Source of the DNA: Acanthacorydalis orientalis
Taxonomy: Eukaryota > Arthropoda > Insecta > Megaloptera > Corydalidae
Direction: 5' to 3'
NCBI GenBank assembly: GCA_034766995.1
Contig: CM068315.1
Span: 36,344,818-36,408,817, forward strand
DNA length: 64,000 bases
The translations under genes and the position numbers were made by a program. Within the stretch, counting starts at the first letter, position 1. Every line of letters begins with the position of its first letter. Below, in pieces: positions 35,849 to 49,405 of this stretch. The notes beneath the pieces were generated by a model. It did not search any database. It was not told the DNA's origin and was given only the letters and a program-made list of their open reading frames with translations.

Positions 35849-36680
35849 TTATTTATCGTTTAACTCTAATTTACTTTCTCACAATTTCTCTCATGACCTT
35901 TAATAAAAACTAAATTTTGAATGATAATCCTTTTTTCTGAATCCCGTAAATTATTGAATTCATAATTTTAATTTATTTTTGACTTTAATAAAATATTTTT
36001 TTGTAGGCAGAAACTGACATGTTATCTAACATCTAATTGTAACTTATATTGATAAAAATCTGAACATCCTGAATAGAAATTCTTAGAAACCTACTTTCTT
36101 TTATTTAATTTCAAGTTATTACACTTTGGTTTAGTTTTCAATCAAAACAAGAAATTGATAAATTAAAAAAAAACTTTGTTTTTAATTATTAACGTATTAT
36201 TCACATGTGTTAAAGAAACTATCTACTCTTTTTAATTAATTTATAAATTGATTTTATTTAATACGTACATATTTTCTTAAATATTTAAAAATTTTACATT
36301 TATACCTGTGATCCGATTGATTTGTTGACAAGGTCTTTAATATCTATCTGAGGATGGTACACATACCGGAATTAGTAGTAGAGAACAGACATTCAACTGA
36401 TCCAAATAACGAAAAACACCAGAATAATAATTATATATAAAATAATATACAATAAGAAAATATAAATTCATTTATAATCATTAATTAATGTGTATAAGGT
36501 TCGTACGAAAATATTCATAAAAAAAACTTAAAAAATATACAACAATAAAAATAACATGATTTTTGAGTAATTTCTCTCATTATTTAATCGATTTTATAAT
36601 AATAACTGGATATAAAAATAAAATATATTTACATTTAAAGCGATTCAGAAAAATCTCGTTTTTTCATATAAAATTTAAAT
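35849..36680. other. AT-rich intergenic DNA
   Basis: Nothing recognised. Confidence 0.55.
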
Positions 36681-37082
36681 ACATACACTTCGAACATTGA
36701 ACATTTCATTCGTGTATGAAGAAAATAAACATATAAACAGTAGGAATACGAACCCACAACTAGAACATTGTCGAACGACATATTCACAGTGCGAGAGGAA
36801 AAGCAAGAAATTTGACTGTAACGATTTCGGTTCGACGCTGTTAGGTGTAGAAGATAGACATATACATACAGAGACGACAATAGAGAAAATACACCACGTA
36901 AGATTTATGGCGTAGTAAAAATGTTAGGAATTGTCGGGACGTTTTAGGTCGCTCCTCTCGCGTGCAATGTATTTGTGAAACACATCCGTCTTTGATTCCC
37001 GCCTCCGGACCACGTTATTGACTTCGACGTTTCAAGATAATTTCTTTTTGTTGTATTCTAACAACGAACGTCAGTCGAATTG
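36681..37082. other. GC-elevated island, unassigned
   Basis: A patch of mixed composition with words such as GGTCGCTCCTCTCGCG near 36949 and CCCGCCTCCGGACCACG near 36999. Overlapping frames of 72 and 81 codons on opposite strands (36635-36915) have no recognisable domain. A (TA)n run begins at 37086. Candidate non-coding functional sequence; unproven. Confidence 0.35.
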
Positions 37083-37138
<56 letters not shown>

Positions 37139-38475
37139 CGTTGCTATGTTAAAAAATACTTCTAAAGTAATGTTTTAGTTGTATAGATATGCGAAGAGGT
37201 GTTGTCAGAGATCTAAGTGATAAATTGTCGTAAATGTACGGATTGTATTTTTGGAATTTGACTGATAAATAGTATAAACTTTTTGTTTTACTTATCTTTT
37301 GTACCTTCTGAACTTTTTAAAACATTCGGTAATTTATAACATTTAAACTATGTACCTATAGCAAATATAACATTATTTTTGCTTCGAGAATTTTAATGTA
37401 GAGCTTGTAGACTTTAAAAAGAAAACTTTTCTCATTCAATCAATTTTTAAAATTACTATTTATTAGTAAACAGTCAATTTCATTACATTTTTTAATAATA
37501 AATAAAAAGACCAATAATAATAGTTTATAATATTTATTTCATATTTAGATTTTAAAAAAAAAATAAATTTAAATTTGAGAACAAATATTTTTCTAATAAA
37601 CACAATTTCAAACCAATTCATATGTTAATATCTAATTTATTTTTCTATCGGTTTATATTACAGTAATTTATTAAATACAAAAATGACTATTCAAAGGAAT
37701 TTGTCAATTATTTATAAATATTTTTCATTTTTTTATTTTTTACTAAATAAATACTATTTTATAAAAAGAATACATCTGTCAATTATTAATGTTCTTACGG
37801 TTTATATGTTTTTAATCAGATATGAATATATGAATAAAAAATGAAGTGCATGCATATAGAAATTACGAATTTGTAAATAAATACTTGTAAATAATGAATG
37901 TGACTTTTTATTAAATATAAAATTACATGTATTCCGTTTTTGAAAAAAATAATATTACATTTTTTAAAAAGAATAAATTTCTTGTTTTTTACGTACAGAG
38001 ATGTTTGTTTATATAATCTATGATATGACGTCAGTGCATTTCTTGAAGAATGTGAGTAAGAACGTAAGGGTAGAAACGTGATTGAATTAAGTTCCTTTCT
38101 TCAGAATGAGTACAAGTGGGGACTTGATTAGCAAAAATCCTACTGACAAATTATACTCGAGAGTACGTGAAATGTGATTCAAGGGGAAGAAATGTTATAT
38201 ATGAAATTAGTTTCGTACAATATATTGTTACATAAAATCGATATGTTTTCTTTTCTCATATATATATATATATATATAACTTCCAAAATATGTCAATGAA
38301 TAAACTTCGTATTATTAAAAATCAAAGAGATAATATATGTTTTCCCAAACATCAATATAAGAATGCAAACTATATGTAAATATATTATTTTTTTTAATTA
38401 GAGTATGACAACTTTACAAAAATGTTATACTAAGATGAATAATTTATTACTTTGTTTAAATTAAATATTAAAATA

Positions 38476-38525
<50 letters not shown>

Positions 38526-38626
38526 GTATTATAAAAATATATAAACACATATAAATTTACTGTATATTACATATATTTTTAATTTTGAAAATTACTGTTT
38601 TAATATAATAAAATTTATTTTATTAC

Positions 38627-38667
<41 letters not shown>
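37083..38667. other. AT-rich intergenic DNA with microsatellites
   Basis: (TA)n runs at 37086-37136, 38258-38278, 38480-38524 and 38627-38667; the last abuts the transposon to its right. A less AT-rich patch lies at 38020-38200. No gene recognised. Confidence 0.55.
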
Positions 38668-39870
38668 CACTCAGAATGGCACAAAAGGATGAGTTTAAAA
38701 AATAATTTTTTTTTTCGTTTCGTATCAATTTCATTTTTTATTTCCCTTAATATAATGTAAGAATGGGGATTTTTTTCTAATTACACATGGTAAACAACAT
38801 GTGTAAGTGATTCCCATTTTCGGTTTTAAAAAGTAGAGTTCGGTCTAAATCATTTTCTATCACTTCTCTCAGGATTTCTGGACATAACGCTTGAATTTCT
38901 TCTCGGATGTTGTTCTTAAATTGCAAGATGGTTTTTTGTATTATTAACGTATACATGTTCTTTGCGTTCGCCAAAAATGTCCCTTAAAATTCCATAATGG
39001 GTCTTTCTGTATGCGCTGTATCTCCATCTCGTTAGAACTACATCCGTAAACGACTATCAATGGCTGGCCTCAAAAAATTTCTATTGTCATATAATATTGA
39101 ACACTATTTATGCTTACACCGGTATAATCTTATTTTTCGAAGAAATAAGGGCCTACAATCCTTTCGGACGTTATCCCGCATGAAACATTATATTTAAGTA
39201 GATGGAATTGTACTTGATGAAGTGCTCTTGTATTCTCTGTAGTTCTTACGTATTGTACAGTTTTGTCTGTTCACGAAGCCATTTAAGTAGAAATAAGCTT
39301 CATCACTACTCAATCAAATTGTGAACAAATTCATTTTTTTCTTCTGCTTGTTGATGGAAACGAATTATATAATCAAGGTGATACTGATAATCTGTTCACT
39401 GTAGCTTTTGCACAAGCTGGATTTTATATGGGAACATTTTTAATCCATCCAAAATCCTTTTCAGTAACCTCCAAGATATTCCAAGTTGAGTTGAATCTCT
39501 TTTGATTGACGTTTCAGGACTTTACTCAATAATTTCCTGTACACGTTGAATATTTTCCTCAGTAAAAACCAAACGATCTGTTTCAGATCCTACATGGTTA
39601 CTTACTGCACCTTGTTATCGAAAACGTGCAACAAAACAATTAATCATTGACCCAGATTGTTCTGTTCGAACATTAAAATGACGACATGTTCGCTGCGTCA
39701 AAATAATTGAACGTTGATTTTCAAAATAAAATTAAATTATTTTGTTACATTGTTCCGTCGTGTATTTTTTTGTGATAAATTTCTTAAATTTTATTTATCA
39801 AATTTTCAAAAGAAGAGCAAAAACAAAAAAAATATTAACTATTCAAACTCCTTTGTTCTTTTTGCGCCAT

Positions 39871-39872
<2 letters not shown>
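38668..39872 (-). mobile_element. IS630/Tc1-mariner-like transposon, second family, inactive (about 1.2 kb)
   Basis: The termini are short inverted repeats: the left reads AGAATGGCACAAAAGGA (from 38673, a few bases inside the edge) and the right, reverse-complemented, AGATGGCGCAAAAAGA, each followed by a T/A-rich stretch. Both edges meet (TA)n tracts (38627-38667 and 39873-39922), consistent with a TA target. The interior is a minus-strand transposase pseudogene. Its termini differ from those of the element at 8449, so it is a separate family of the same superfamily. Confidence 0.85.
38777..39765 (-). pseudogene. Decayed IS630-like transposase with a deletion in the catalytic core
   Basis: Read on the minus strand: N-terminal HTH remnants (EQCNKII, FYFENQRSIILTQRTCRHFN, INCFVARFR, QGAVSNHVG); VFTEENIQRVQEII; TSIKRDSTQLGISWRLLKRI, then LDGLKMFPYKIQLVQKLQ; DEAYFYLNGFVNRQNC with the first catalytic Asp; RDGDTAHTERPIMEF with the second Asp retained; then LANAKNMYTLIIQ directly followed by FKNNIREEIQALCPEILREV. 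The block around Pro-Pro-Arg-Ser-x-Asp-Leu-Thr-Pro-Leu-Asp-Phe-Phe that carries the third Asp has been deleted. Several in-frame stops. The open 65-codon C-terminal frame (38777-38974) is the best preserved piece and should not be read as a separate gene. Confidence 0.85.

Positions 39873-39922
<50 letters not shown>
39873..39922. repeat. (TA)n tract abutting the right end of the IS630-like element
   Basis: About 50 bp of pure TA starting at the transposon edge. Confidence 0.95.
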
Positions 39923-39927
<5 letters not shown>

Positions 39928-40079
39928 ATACTATTTAAATCATTAATAGGACATAATAAAATTCAGTTTATGTGAAAACATTTAAACACTTTAATAACTG
40001 GTATTTAATGGGATTTATATTATCATGTAAAAAATACAAGCATAGAATGAAAATAACACAAGTGGTTTGATTAAATTTC
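39923..40079. other. AT-rich spacer
   Basis: Nothing recognised. Confidence 0.5.
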
Positions 40080-40640
40080 TCCTTTCTTACTTTATAAATT
40101 ACAGTCCAAACAACTAGTCTGTGTCTTGACATTGCCAATCAACAAAGATTACAAAAAGAAGTACTTAACATAATTCTCTGTTATGCAGCATATCTGCACA
40201 CAAGTACACAAAAACAAGTTATAGACAGACGCAAATTAATACAAACGATGCCATCGGAAGCACAGCAAAGTAGTAATTCTGAAATCCGGCGAGAGGGAAT
40301 GTTTGTTGGCAACGCATCGACGCAAAACACGACCCTTTTATGAGACTAATGCTTGAGGCTGGAATCAAGACATCCAGTAATACGATCAATGGTTATCCGA
40401 AGATTCGCTTAAATCTTATTTTGGCCACTTCCCTGAAGAGCGGGGTGTGTACAACGTTCTCCTCACACATCAAAGTGGGGCTACTTTTCGTGTGGTCGCT
40501 TCGAAGTCTGCCATTTCAAACTAACGACCACAAACTACACTACCTCTCACTTCGGTGTTCTTTGCCAAACATTTTGTATGTTTCGTGTAGCGAAAGAATG
40601 ATTTTTATGCGTTGATGTCGTAAAGGAAATTGACTTCAAT
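40080..40640. other. GC-elevated island with a 91-codon reading frame, unassigned
   Basis: Noticeably richer in G+C than its surroundings, especially 40240-40600 (CCGGCGAGAGGGAATG near 40287, GAAGAGCGGGGTGTGTAC near 40435). The plus-strand frame at 40340-40615 has a fairly normal amino-acid mix but no domain I recognise. I see no convincing splice-site pair. It could be a conserved non-coding element, a non-coding exon, a decayed gene fragment or an unknown repeat. Confidence 0.35.
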
Positions 40641-42367
40641 TATCAACAATGAAATTTGCTAAACGATATGTTATTTTATATAATTAAAAGTTTATTTTAA
40701 GTTATTATTCAAAAACATGAACATACGTGTGTAGTGAACGATTATTTTTTCGTATAACATAAAACAAACATATATTTAGTGATAAACTCATCTAAGTTTT
40801 TTATTAAATTTTAATAAAAACAATTATTATGTCAAATTATAAGCCTATACTCTTTTTTAACAAGTTAGAATAATACACATTTTTAAGATATTAATTAAAA
40901 TTCAATATTTAATATAAATTATAATTCAATAAAATTATGTTATATACAATTGTTAAGATAATGAATCATTTTTAATATATATTTTGATGATACATTTATT
41001 TATCATTTATTTTTGAAGAAATTACGTTTCCTTAAAATTATATTTTGTAAAAATTCTAAAAAACATTTACAGTTCCACACATATTTTTTGATCTAGTCAG
41101 ATAGTATTTTATTTACAATACATTATTTATAAATCTGAATTATATTTTAAGTAATAATTTACTTTAAAATGAAATTCTCTACATAATAATTAAAATTTAA
41201 ATCACCTATTTTGAGTTTGATATCAAAATACGAATATATTTTACAGAAAATTATTTTTTTTTGATTTTATATCGTATAATAACTTTTAAATATGGTGAAG
41301 TAAAAGTGTACAAGGCTTTCTTTTATATTATGCTTCGAAGAACACGAATAAAGTATTCTGATTTAAGATTCAGATTAATTATTATTTACACGAATTAAAA
41401 TTATCAGATTTATTGTCCCATTATAAATCTCATTTAATAAAGATTTATATATATATAATGTAAGAATGGTGATTTTCATTAATTTAATTTATTTTAGAAT
41501 AAGAATAAACCTACTATAAGTAGAAAATACACGAGTACAAGTATCATTAGATATACTTTAAAAATTATTCTAATAAAACATTAGAAAAAGATATTTAAAA
41601 CGATTTTTAATTCCATTTGCAAATTGTTTATTATATTAAGCTACTTTAAATTGAAACACAATTCAAAATCATTAATATATTTACTGTAGAGTAAACTAAT
41701 TTATATAAGATTTTATATTTGTTATACCGTATATTTATGTGAATTAAAAAATAATTGATATTGTAAATATATTTTCAAGTAAAATAAAAATTAATAAACC
41801 TATCAAAAGTTTGTGCAAAATAAAACAAATAAGGAAAATAAAAATAACGACAAGCTATAAAAGTAAGAAACAAAATAACCGTTCAACAATATTTTTCATT
41901 TACAAAGAAAACTGTTTTCTACTACGATAGACTATATAGCCGGTTGCTATTACAGAAATGAGTTCGGTTAGCCAGTTTAAGATTAATTCATTTGCTTTCT
42001 TACTACTTTCAACTTTTTTTCCTATTTATCTTTTTTTATTGTTTTTTATGTACATGTTGTACATGTATATATATATGTATATATATATAGACATATAAAT
42101 AAATAAAAAAGTACATAAAAACAAAAATATAATTAAGCATTATATATATATATATATATATTAAAGACGTACGTAAACTCTTTATGCAGGATCATTTAAT
42201 GATATTTTTTGTAATATTTAATTTTTATTTCAACATATTATTTTGCTAATGATTATTTAAAATAAATATTATAATAGAATAATATTTTAAATTTATGTTA
42301 AAAGTAAATTACATTTTAAAAATTAATATGGCCGAAAAAATACTTTACTGTCTATATGTCTTTTTAA
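40641..42367. other. AT-rich intergenic DNA
   Basis: Very AT-rich throughout; short (TA)n runs at 42065-42089 and 42141-42162. Around 42035-42128 there is an imperfect inverted pair (TTTTTTATGTACATG against GTACATAAAAACAA), not obviously a transposon. No gene. Confidence 0.55.
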
Positions 42368-42413
42368 ATATATATATATATATATACACATATACGTATA
42401 CACATATATACAA

Positions 42414-42477
<64 letters not shown>

Positions 42478-42500
42478 ATATATATATATATATATATATT
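42368..42500. repeat. Compound TA/ACATA microsatellite cluster
   Basis: About 130 bp: TA runs interrupted by ACACATATACG, ACAAACATACA and GTATGTATA units. Typical of an old, interrupted TA array. No TIR recognised at the edges. Confidence 0.93.
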
Positions 42501-43680
<1,180 letters not shown>

Positions 43681-44015
43681 ATCCTGGTTTTCTTTAAATT
43701 TTACGTTGGCCGTGCGGTACTCTTGCTCCAAGACGTGTTCATTAATTAAGAAAATTAATTAAAAGAAGGAAGCCAACAGTCATAAAACTGTAGTTTTGCA
43801 CTCGTGTAGAGAAGTGAGTTGGTGCGGTAAGAAACAGTATAATTTAACATAACCTAACCCCTTTTAATAGGGACTACGGAACAGTGTGAGGTACAGCGAA
43901 TGCTAGCCACATATCTTGCGAAGATTAGAGGGCGTGGGGTTAAGACACTGCGACTCCGGACCTAATAAACACCGCAGACGGTTTTAAGACGCACCGAAAT
44001 GCATTGACGTTAATG
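43681..44015. other. GC-elevated island, unassigned
   Basis: Mixed-composition stretch with many CG words (CCGTGCGGTACTC near 43709, GGGCGTGGGGTTAAGACACT near 43931, GCGACTCCGGACC near 43949). It includes AACATAACCTAACCCC near 43848. No reading frame and no element termini. Candidate conserved non-coding sequence. Confidence 0.35.
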
Positions 44016-44826
44016 TTAGTGTTATTTTCTGATGTTTAGCTTGTCGTTTTAGTAATGTTACTAAATGGACGATATACAAATGGATCTTTTAGAATTACAT
44101 TTCCGTTATTTTATATTTCTTTTCTGGATTAACTTTAGCATATATAATTTTAATTTTTATATATTCTATCATTTCCGAGTTTATTTCTTCCACATTGTTT
44201 ATAAATAGTATATCCGAATTAAAAATATTAGGTTTTATTGTTAAAATAAGTGAAATCTATGGCTGTTTTTTTATTAATTACGTACACAATAACATGTTTC
44301 GTTGCAAAAACTATGTTTTTTATTTATTAATATCAAGAATCTGTAAACATTATATCATGTTTATTTTTATTTGATTGTTACTATTTATATTAGCATTATA
44401 AACTAAATAGACACCCTTTCGAAGCCACAACACTGTAGGTAATATTAAAAATATTCGTATACGTATCTATTGAAAGTAGCAAGCAACAAGAATATTTTTT
44501 TATATTTATATGCAGACTAGTTATCATTTTTAATTTTAAATAACATAATTAGTGAATAGCACGCGGCTCTCGAAAGAGGCTATTCATTATATGAATATAT
44601 GTATTTATATATATATATATATATACATATAGAGAAAGAGGGAGATAAGGAGATAAGTTTGTATTTAAGATTAAATAGTAAATTTATAATAGAAAAAAAA
44701 TATTTTATAATATCTAAAAATTATTGTATTTTTGCTATAAATATATTGTCTAACTTTTAACTTACATAAAATATTGTATTTAAACCCTTTATGTGTTCTA
44801 TCTATTCACCTCTCTCTCTTTCTCTC

Positions 44827-44867
<41 letters not shown>

Positions 44868-45028
44868 ACATATATGAGTATACATATTTTAAAGTTTTAT
44901 AATTTAAAAACAAAATTAATTTTCACTAAATAAAGAAACTTCATTTAATTTAAATTTTTTTTATATAAAATTGAACTGAATGTATAATCTAATTTTCGAG
45001 TTATTATATGAGTATGCATATATATGCA

Positions 45029-45033
<5 letters not shown>
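44016..45033. other. AT-rich intergenic DNA with microsatellites
   Basis: (TA)n runs at 44608-44626 (followed by GAGAAAGAGGGAG) and 44828-44876 (preceded by a CT-rich run at 44809-44827). No gene recognised. Confidence 0.55.
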
Positions 45034-45097
<64 letters not shown>

Positions 45098-45098
45098 A
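45034..45098. repeat. Compound (TA)n(GT)n microsatellite
   Basis: About 47 bp of TA followed by nine GT units, then a short TATGTATATC spacer leading into the minisatellite. Confidence 0.95.
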
Positions 45099-45126
45099 TG
45101 TATATCTGAATATGTGTGTATCCGGA

Positions 45127-45260
45127 TGTATGTGTGCAGTGTGTGTGCAGTGTGTGTGCAGTGTGTGTGCAGTGTGTGTGCAGTGTGTGTGCAGTGTGTG
45201 TGCAGTGTGTGTGCTGAGTGTGTGTGCGCGTGTGCTGAGTGTGTGTGCTATGTGTGTGCG
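45127..45260. repeat. 11-bp minisatellite GCAGTGTGTGT, about seven to eight units, with degenerate tail
   Basis: The C of each unit falls at 45137, 45148, 45159, 45170, 45181, 45192, 45203 and 45214, an exact 11-bp period. The last unit changes to GCTGAGTGTGT and the array decays into TGCGCGTGTGCTGAGTG-like sequence up to about 45260. Because three units make 33 bp, it stays open in more than one frame and produces Cys/Val-rich frames of 95-131 codons, which I treat as artefacts. Confidence 0.95.
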
Positions 45261-45525
45261 TATGCTGTACGCATGTGTCTATTCAGCGTGTATATTTGTA
45301 TACATGGATGAGCGTGTCGGTGTGTGCTGTGTATGGGAATTGTGTATCTCTTGGTTTAAATATTATAAAATATAAACTAACGTAACTAGCTCAACCTTGC
45401 AACATCTGAACTAATGCACCTAATCATTAACAGTTCATCGGACAGTAAATTGATGATACAAGTTGATATTTTAATGCTTTAATTGCTGAATATTATGACA
45501 GGAGATCAAAAGCTCAACGCTCTAA
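45261..45525. other. Spacer after the minisatellite
   Basis: A GT-rich tail to about 45350, then AT-rich sequence. No gene recognised. Confidence 0.45.
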
Positions 45526-45800
45526 TCTATCACTCCCCGGTCTTTCAATTCCCGTAATAATTAAAACACACGGCACAGAAATAGAATGATTCATAAGACA
45601 CGTGGGACGGTGAATTGGCTAACTATGAGGAAAGGGTTGTGTGTGCTTGTTGCCGCGAGGGAGATTCTGTCAATGAAGGGAATTTAAGCATGGCACCCTT
45701 CATTAGTAGTACATCGTGTGCCTTACGATCGGCTCCCAATGCGCCAATGACGTGAGTAATTGCTTGGGTGTATTGTGGTAATCAGTTCTGAATATTGTTA
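45526..45800. other. GC-elevated island with a perfect 9-bp hairpin
   Basis: Mixed composition, for example TCACTCCCCGGTC near 45531 and TTGCCGCGAGGGAGATT near 45649. Arms AATGAAGGG (45672-45680) and CCCTTCATT (45696-45704) pair perfectly around a 15-base loop. No reading frame of note. Candidate regulatory element or structured RNA; the hairpin alone is too short to prove an RNA gene. Confidence 0.35.
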
Positions 45801-45998
45801 CAATAAAATGGAGTGTGATAATGAAACGACGATCGATAATCACTTTTGAGAATAACGTAAAGTGTGCATTTAAATGAATTTTTTTGATAAGTAGAAAATT
45901 CAAAAACGAAATTTCCAAGAAATTATATATTGTAATGTTATTAATAATAACAGTAAATATAATATTACAAAATTAATAATAATATTTTACGTTTAATA

Positions 45999-46048
<50 letters not shown>

Positions 46049-46532
46049 GAAATGTCTGAAAATATAAAAAAGAATAGTAAAATAATACACAAAACAGAAT
46101 TCAAAGGACAACTTTTTTAAAAAATAAAAAAAAATTTCAATTGTAGAAAACTATTACACCTTAATGAGAAATCAAAGTTATTAGTGGATTTAAATAGAAA
46201 AGAAATTATGGAGTAGAAGATGGATGTTAAACACAATAAGACGGTGAACAAGATACAAGTAAGAAATATATGATTGCGGACGGTACCTGAGTGAAAAATA
46301 TTTTCTATCAAAATAGTAAAAATCGGAAGAATGTAGAATCCGATATAAACATAAATAAAGTATATAAGTTTTAAATTTAAATTCAGATAACAAATATCAA
46401 TTTAAAAAAATAAAAAAATCAAAAATTAAATGATTATGTAATCTATAAACATGATAATTTAACATAACATTTGTGTCAGAAAAGTCATCATTTTTTCATA
46501 TATATGTATACATCTATATATTTGTTTGGATG

Positions 46533-46573
<41 letters not shown>

Positions 46574-46598
46574 TTATATGTATATACATGTATGTATG

Positions 46599-46646
<48 letters not shown>

Positions 46647-46740
46647 AGTTAGACTGAAAATATATCCAGTAATTTAGACCAATTGTGTATATAAGTGTAA
46701 AATATGTTATGAATAAAATATTCCACTATTATAACATATA
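45801..46740. other. AT-rich intergenic DNA with microsatellites
   Basis: (TA)n runs at 46000-46045, and a double run at 46537-46567 and 46600-46645 with GTATGTATGTATG between them. Short frames on both strands over them are artefacts of TA translation. No gene. Confidence 0.6.
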
Positions 46741-48600
46741 TATATATATATATATCCTTGACGGAAAATCTGTTATTAAAATAATTTTAATGCTCATTGA
46801 AGCACTGTTTACTCATTAGAAAATATTCATTTGTGTAAGAACAAACGAAACGACTATCCCCTGTTTGTAATAAAATGTTCAAACATAACAGTTACATCTT
46901 GTTTGTACTGTTTCGACAAATAGGCATGTTTTATACCTATGGACTAACAAAACTATTTTATTCAAATAGAATTTACATATGAGGGTTACTGAATCGGTAA
47001 AGTAATTTGGTTCTTACACTAATAACATTCTATCCTGCGACGCATATGAAATGCAATAAGCAGTAAGTAAACGTGATATGTGAACGATGCAAATTAAACT
47101 TGTGTTAAAATTGTTTCGTTTTAACTATAATTAAATATTAAATCTAATTAAAATATTGCATTATATATTCTTGTTTATTTTAAAACCACTCATTGTTATT
47201 GCATATTTTTTGTTAAATAAACATGGAATTTTTTGTTTTAAAACAGAGTTTATTTCCATTTGTTTATAAAATTATTTTATAGGAGTTACTTACTTTTTAT
47301 TCATAAATTATTTGACAAATCCATTTAAAAATAATTCAAAATAATATAAATTAGTGATCTGTTTCAAGTAAAATTCTTCAAAATTTTCAATCGTCTTTAT
47401 ACATTTATAAACTATATTTTTTTATACAAACATAACTATGGGTAATGATCAAAATATGACTAAATAATGCTACAACATTTTTTTTTATATAAATATGAAA
47501 TTACCTTTAGAATTGCCAAATATTTTTATACTTTTTATAATGTGAACGGAATATTTTTATAATTTTATTGTTAAAAATGCGTAAATATGTATTTCTTTGA
47601 ACTTTAATGTTTGTAAACGTGAATATATTAAATAAAGATTTTTTCATTAGAAACATCATATAAACCACAAAGAATAAAATTTTAATTTTCGGAAAAAGGT
47701 GCATATTAATTTATATTAATGATCTAATTAAATTTATTTAAGTTATTTTATATTGATTTTTATTATATTTAATTTATGAGAAATCGTCATGTAAAAATAG
47801 TGTTATTAAATATTAAACTTTGTTATAGTTACGATAAAGTAATGGTTGATAAACATTTATTGCTAGTGAAATAAGATAAATTAATGGAACAAAATAAAAA
47901 TACCTATAAAATGTTTATTATACTATAAAAATAAAATTTCATTATGATATCGTATAAAACATATATTAAAACAGTGATTTAATAAAACAGAATGATGACA
48001 GGAAAACGAATAAATATAGACAATATTAACCGAAATATTAAGATACGCATAAATCGTCTACGTTTTGATTAATAGTTACATTTTCAAGAAACACCATATG
48101 CGACTACTTTTTGTCTGATAATGCGAAATATAGAAATAAATATAAAACGTTAATGAAACCACACAGAGAACACTTTTACAAACTTTTTCAGTACCGTACC
48201 ATATGCCAAAGCACTTAACCTACTCTGAGCTTGATGATCCAATTACGCTGTAATGTGCACCTAAACTTGTAAAACAGCCAAATCAAAAAGTTTCGCCAGT
48301 TTTTCAGGGAATCTCATTTCATAAACTCTTAAGAAACCTTTTTTATACATTTTAGAACACTATATTCTTTGTTATACATTAATACACATATGTATTTATA
48401 TATTTAATACACATTTGTTTTAAATATTTGAATTCTTATCAAATAGTGCAAAAATTAGTAATCGGTGTATAAAAAGTACTTTATATTTTTTTTTGTCTTA
48501 TAAATTCTCAAGCACTTTAATAACTAAGAAAAGAATTGAAACTAGTATTAGATTTTCATTAGTATAGAGCCTTATTTTTCGTGACTATTGTGTCCATATC
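46741..48600. other. AT-rich intergenic DNA
   Basis: A mild rise in G+C at about 46790-47090 and 48150-48330 without motif. The 65-codon minus-strand frame at 47507-47704 is AT noise. No element ends recognised. Confidence 0.55.

Positions 48601-48661
<61 letters not shown>
48601..48661. repeat. (TA)n microsatellite, about 61 bp
   Basis: Pure TA, preceded by CATATCG and followed by TGTTAAAAGTG. No known terminus at the edges. Confidence 0.95.
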
Positions 48662-48665
<4 letters not shown>

Positions 48666-48931
48666 AAAAGTGTAAATACACCTGCTTAGAATAGAAATTC
48701 GGTGGCTAGGATTCCAATAAAGAACAAAAAAATAATTTTCACTGATTTTCCTCTTCAATTTATTAATGTACGTTTTACTGAAAACAGAACAATATAAACA
48801 TGTAAGAATGAAACTCATTTCAAGCAAGAGCAACTTTATGATAGATAAATGAAAATATATCTCATTTCAACTAAAAATAATGATCGTTTCAGACAAATTT
48901 AATAATTTTAATTCATTTTATGAATATTATA

Positions 48932-48966
<35 letters not shown>

Positions 48967-49310
48967 ATATAAAAAATAAAAATAATATTAAAAAAGGTTT
49001 GTTATTAAAAACGGTACATAAATTTATTGAAAGTATTTTTTAGAAACATATTTTTTGCTCGTATCCTCTTGACTTATGTTCTTCATATAAATTGTTTCTT
49101 TTTTGATTTTCTGTGATATAAGTTTTATAAAATTTTGCAATTTATTTTTCATAAATACCAACGAGTTAAGTACATACCAACCAAATATGACGTTATAAAT
49201 TATAAACTTATAAGAAAGATTTTATAAATAGGATGAAAGAAAAAGTATATTTACTCTAAAATCATTCGATTTTTCATTTTATTAAGTTATTTGATTTACT
49301 TTTTTTTATT
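48662..49310. other. AT-rich intergenic DNA
   Basis: (TA)n run at 48937-48962. Nothing else seen. Confidence 0.55.
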
Positions 49311-49405
49311 TATCCAACAATTCTGGACGACTTAAAACAACTAGGATAGAAAAATGTATATGAATTTGAAAGTCATAAACCGGAATTATTTTTCTACCAA
49401 CCTAA
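49311..49405 (+). mobile_element. cecropia-type mariner, 5'-truncated copy 6 (95 bp)
   Basis: Only the 3' end of the TTAGGTTGG family is present: the end of the second HTH (ATCCAACAATTCTGGACGAC, then TTAAAACAACTAG), the family junction, and the right terminus, which reads TTAGGTTGGTAGAAAAATAA when reverse-complemented, with TA at 49406-49407. No left terminus is found upstream. It confirms that the HTH-to-3'-end junction is a family-wide feature. Confidence 0.85.

Noticed and set aside
43848..43863. AACATAACCTAACCCC as a possible insect telomeric (CCTAA)n remnant
   Set aside because: Only about two imperfect units; no array and no subtelomeric context.
44980..45375. 131-codon Cys/Val-rich frame resembling a cysteine-rich secreted protein
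   Set aside because: Entirely produced by the GT run and the 11-bp minisatellite; parallel frames are also open.
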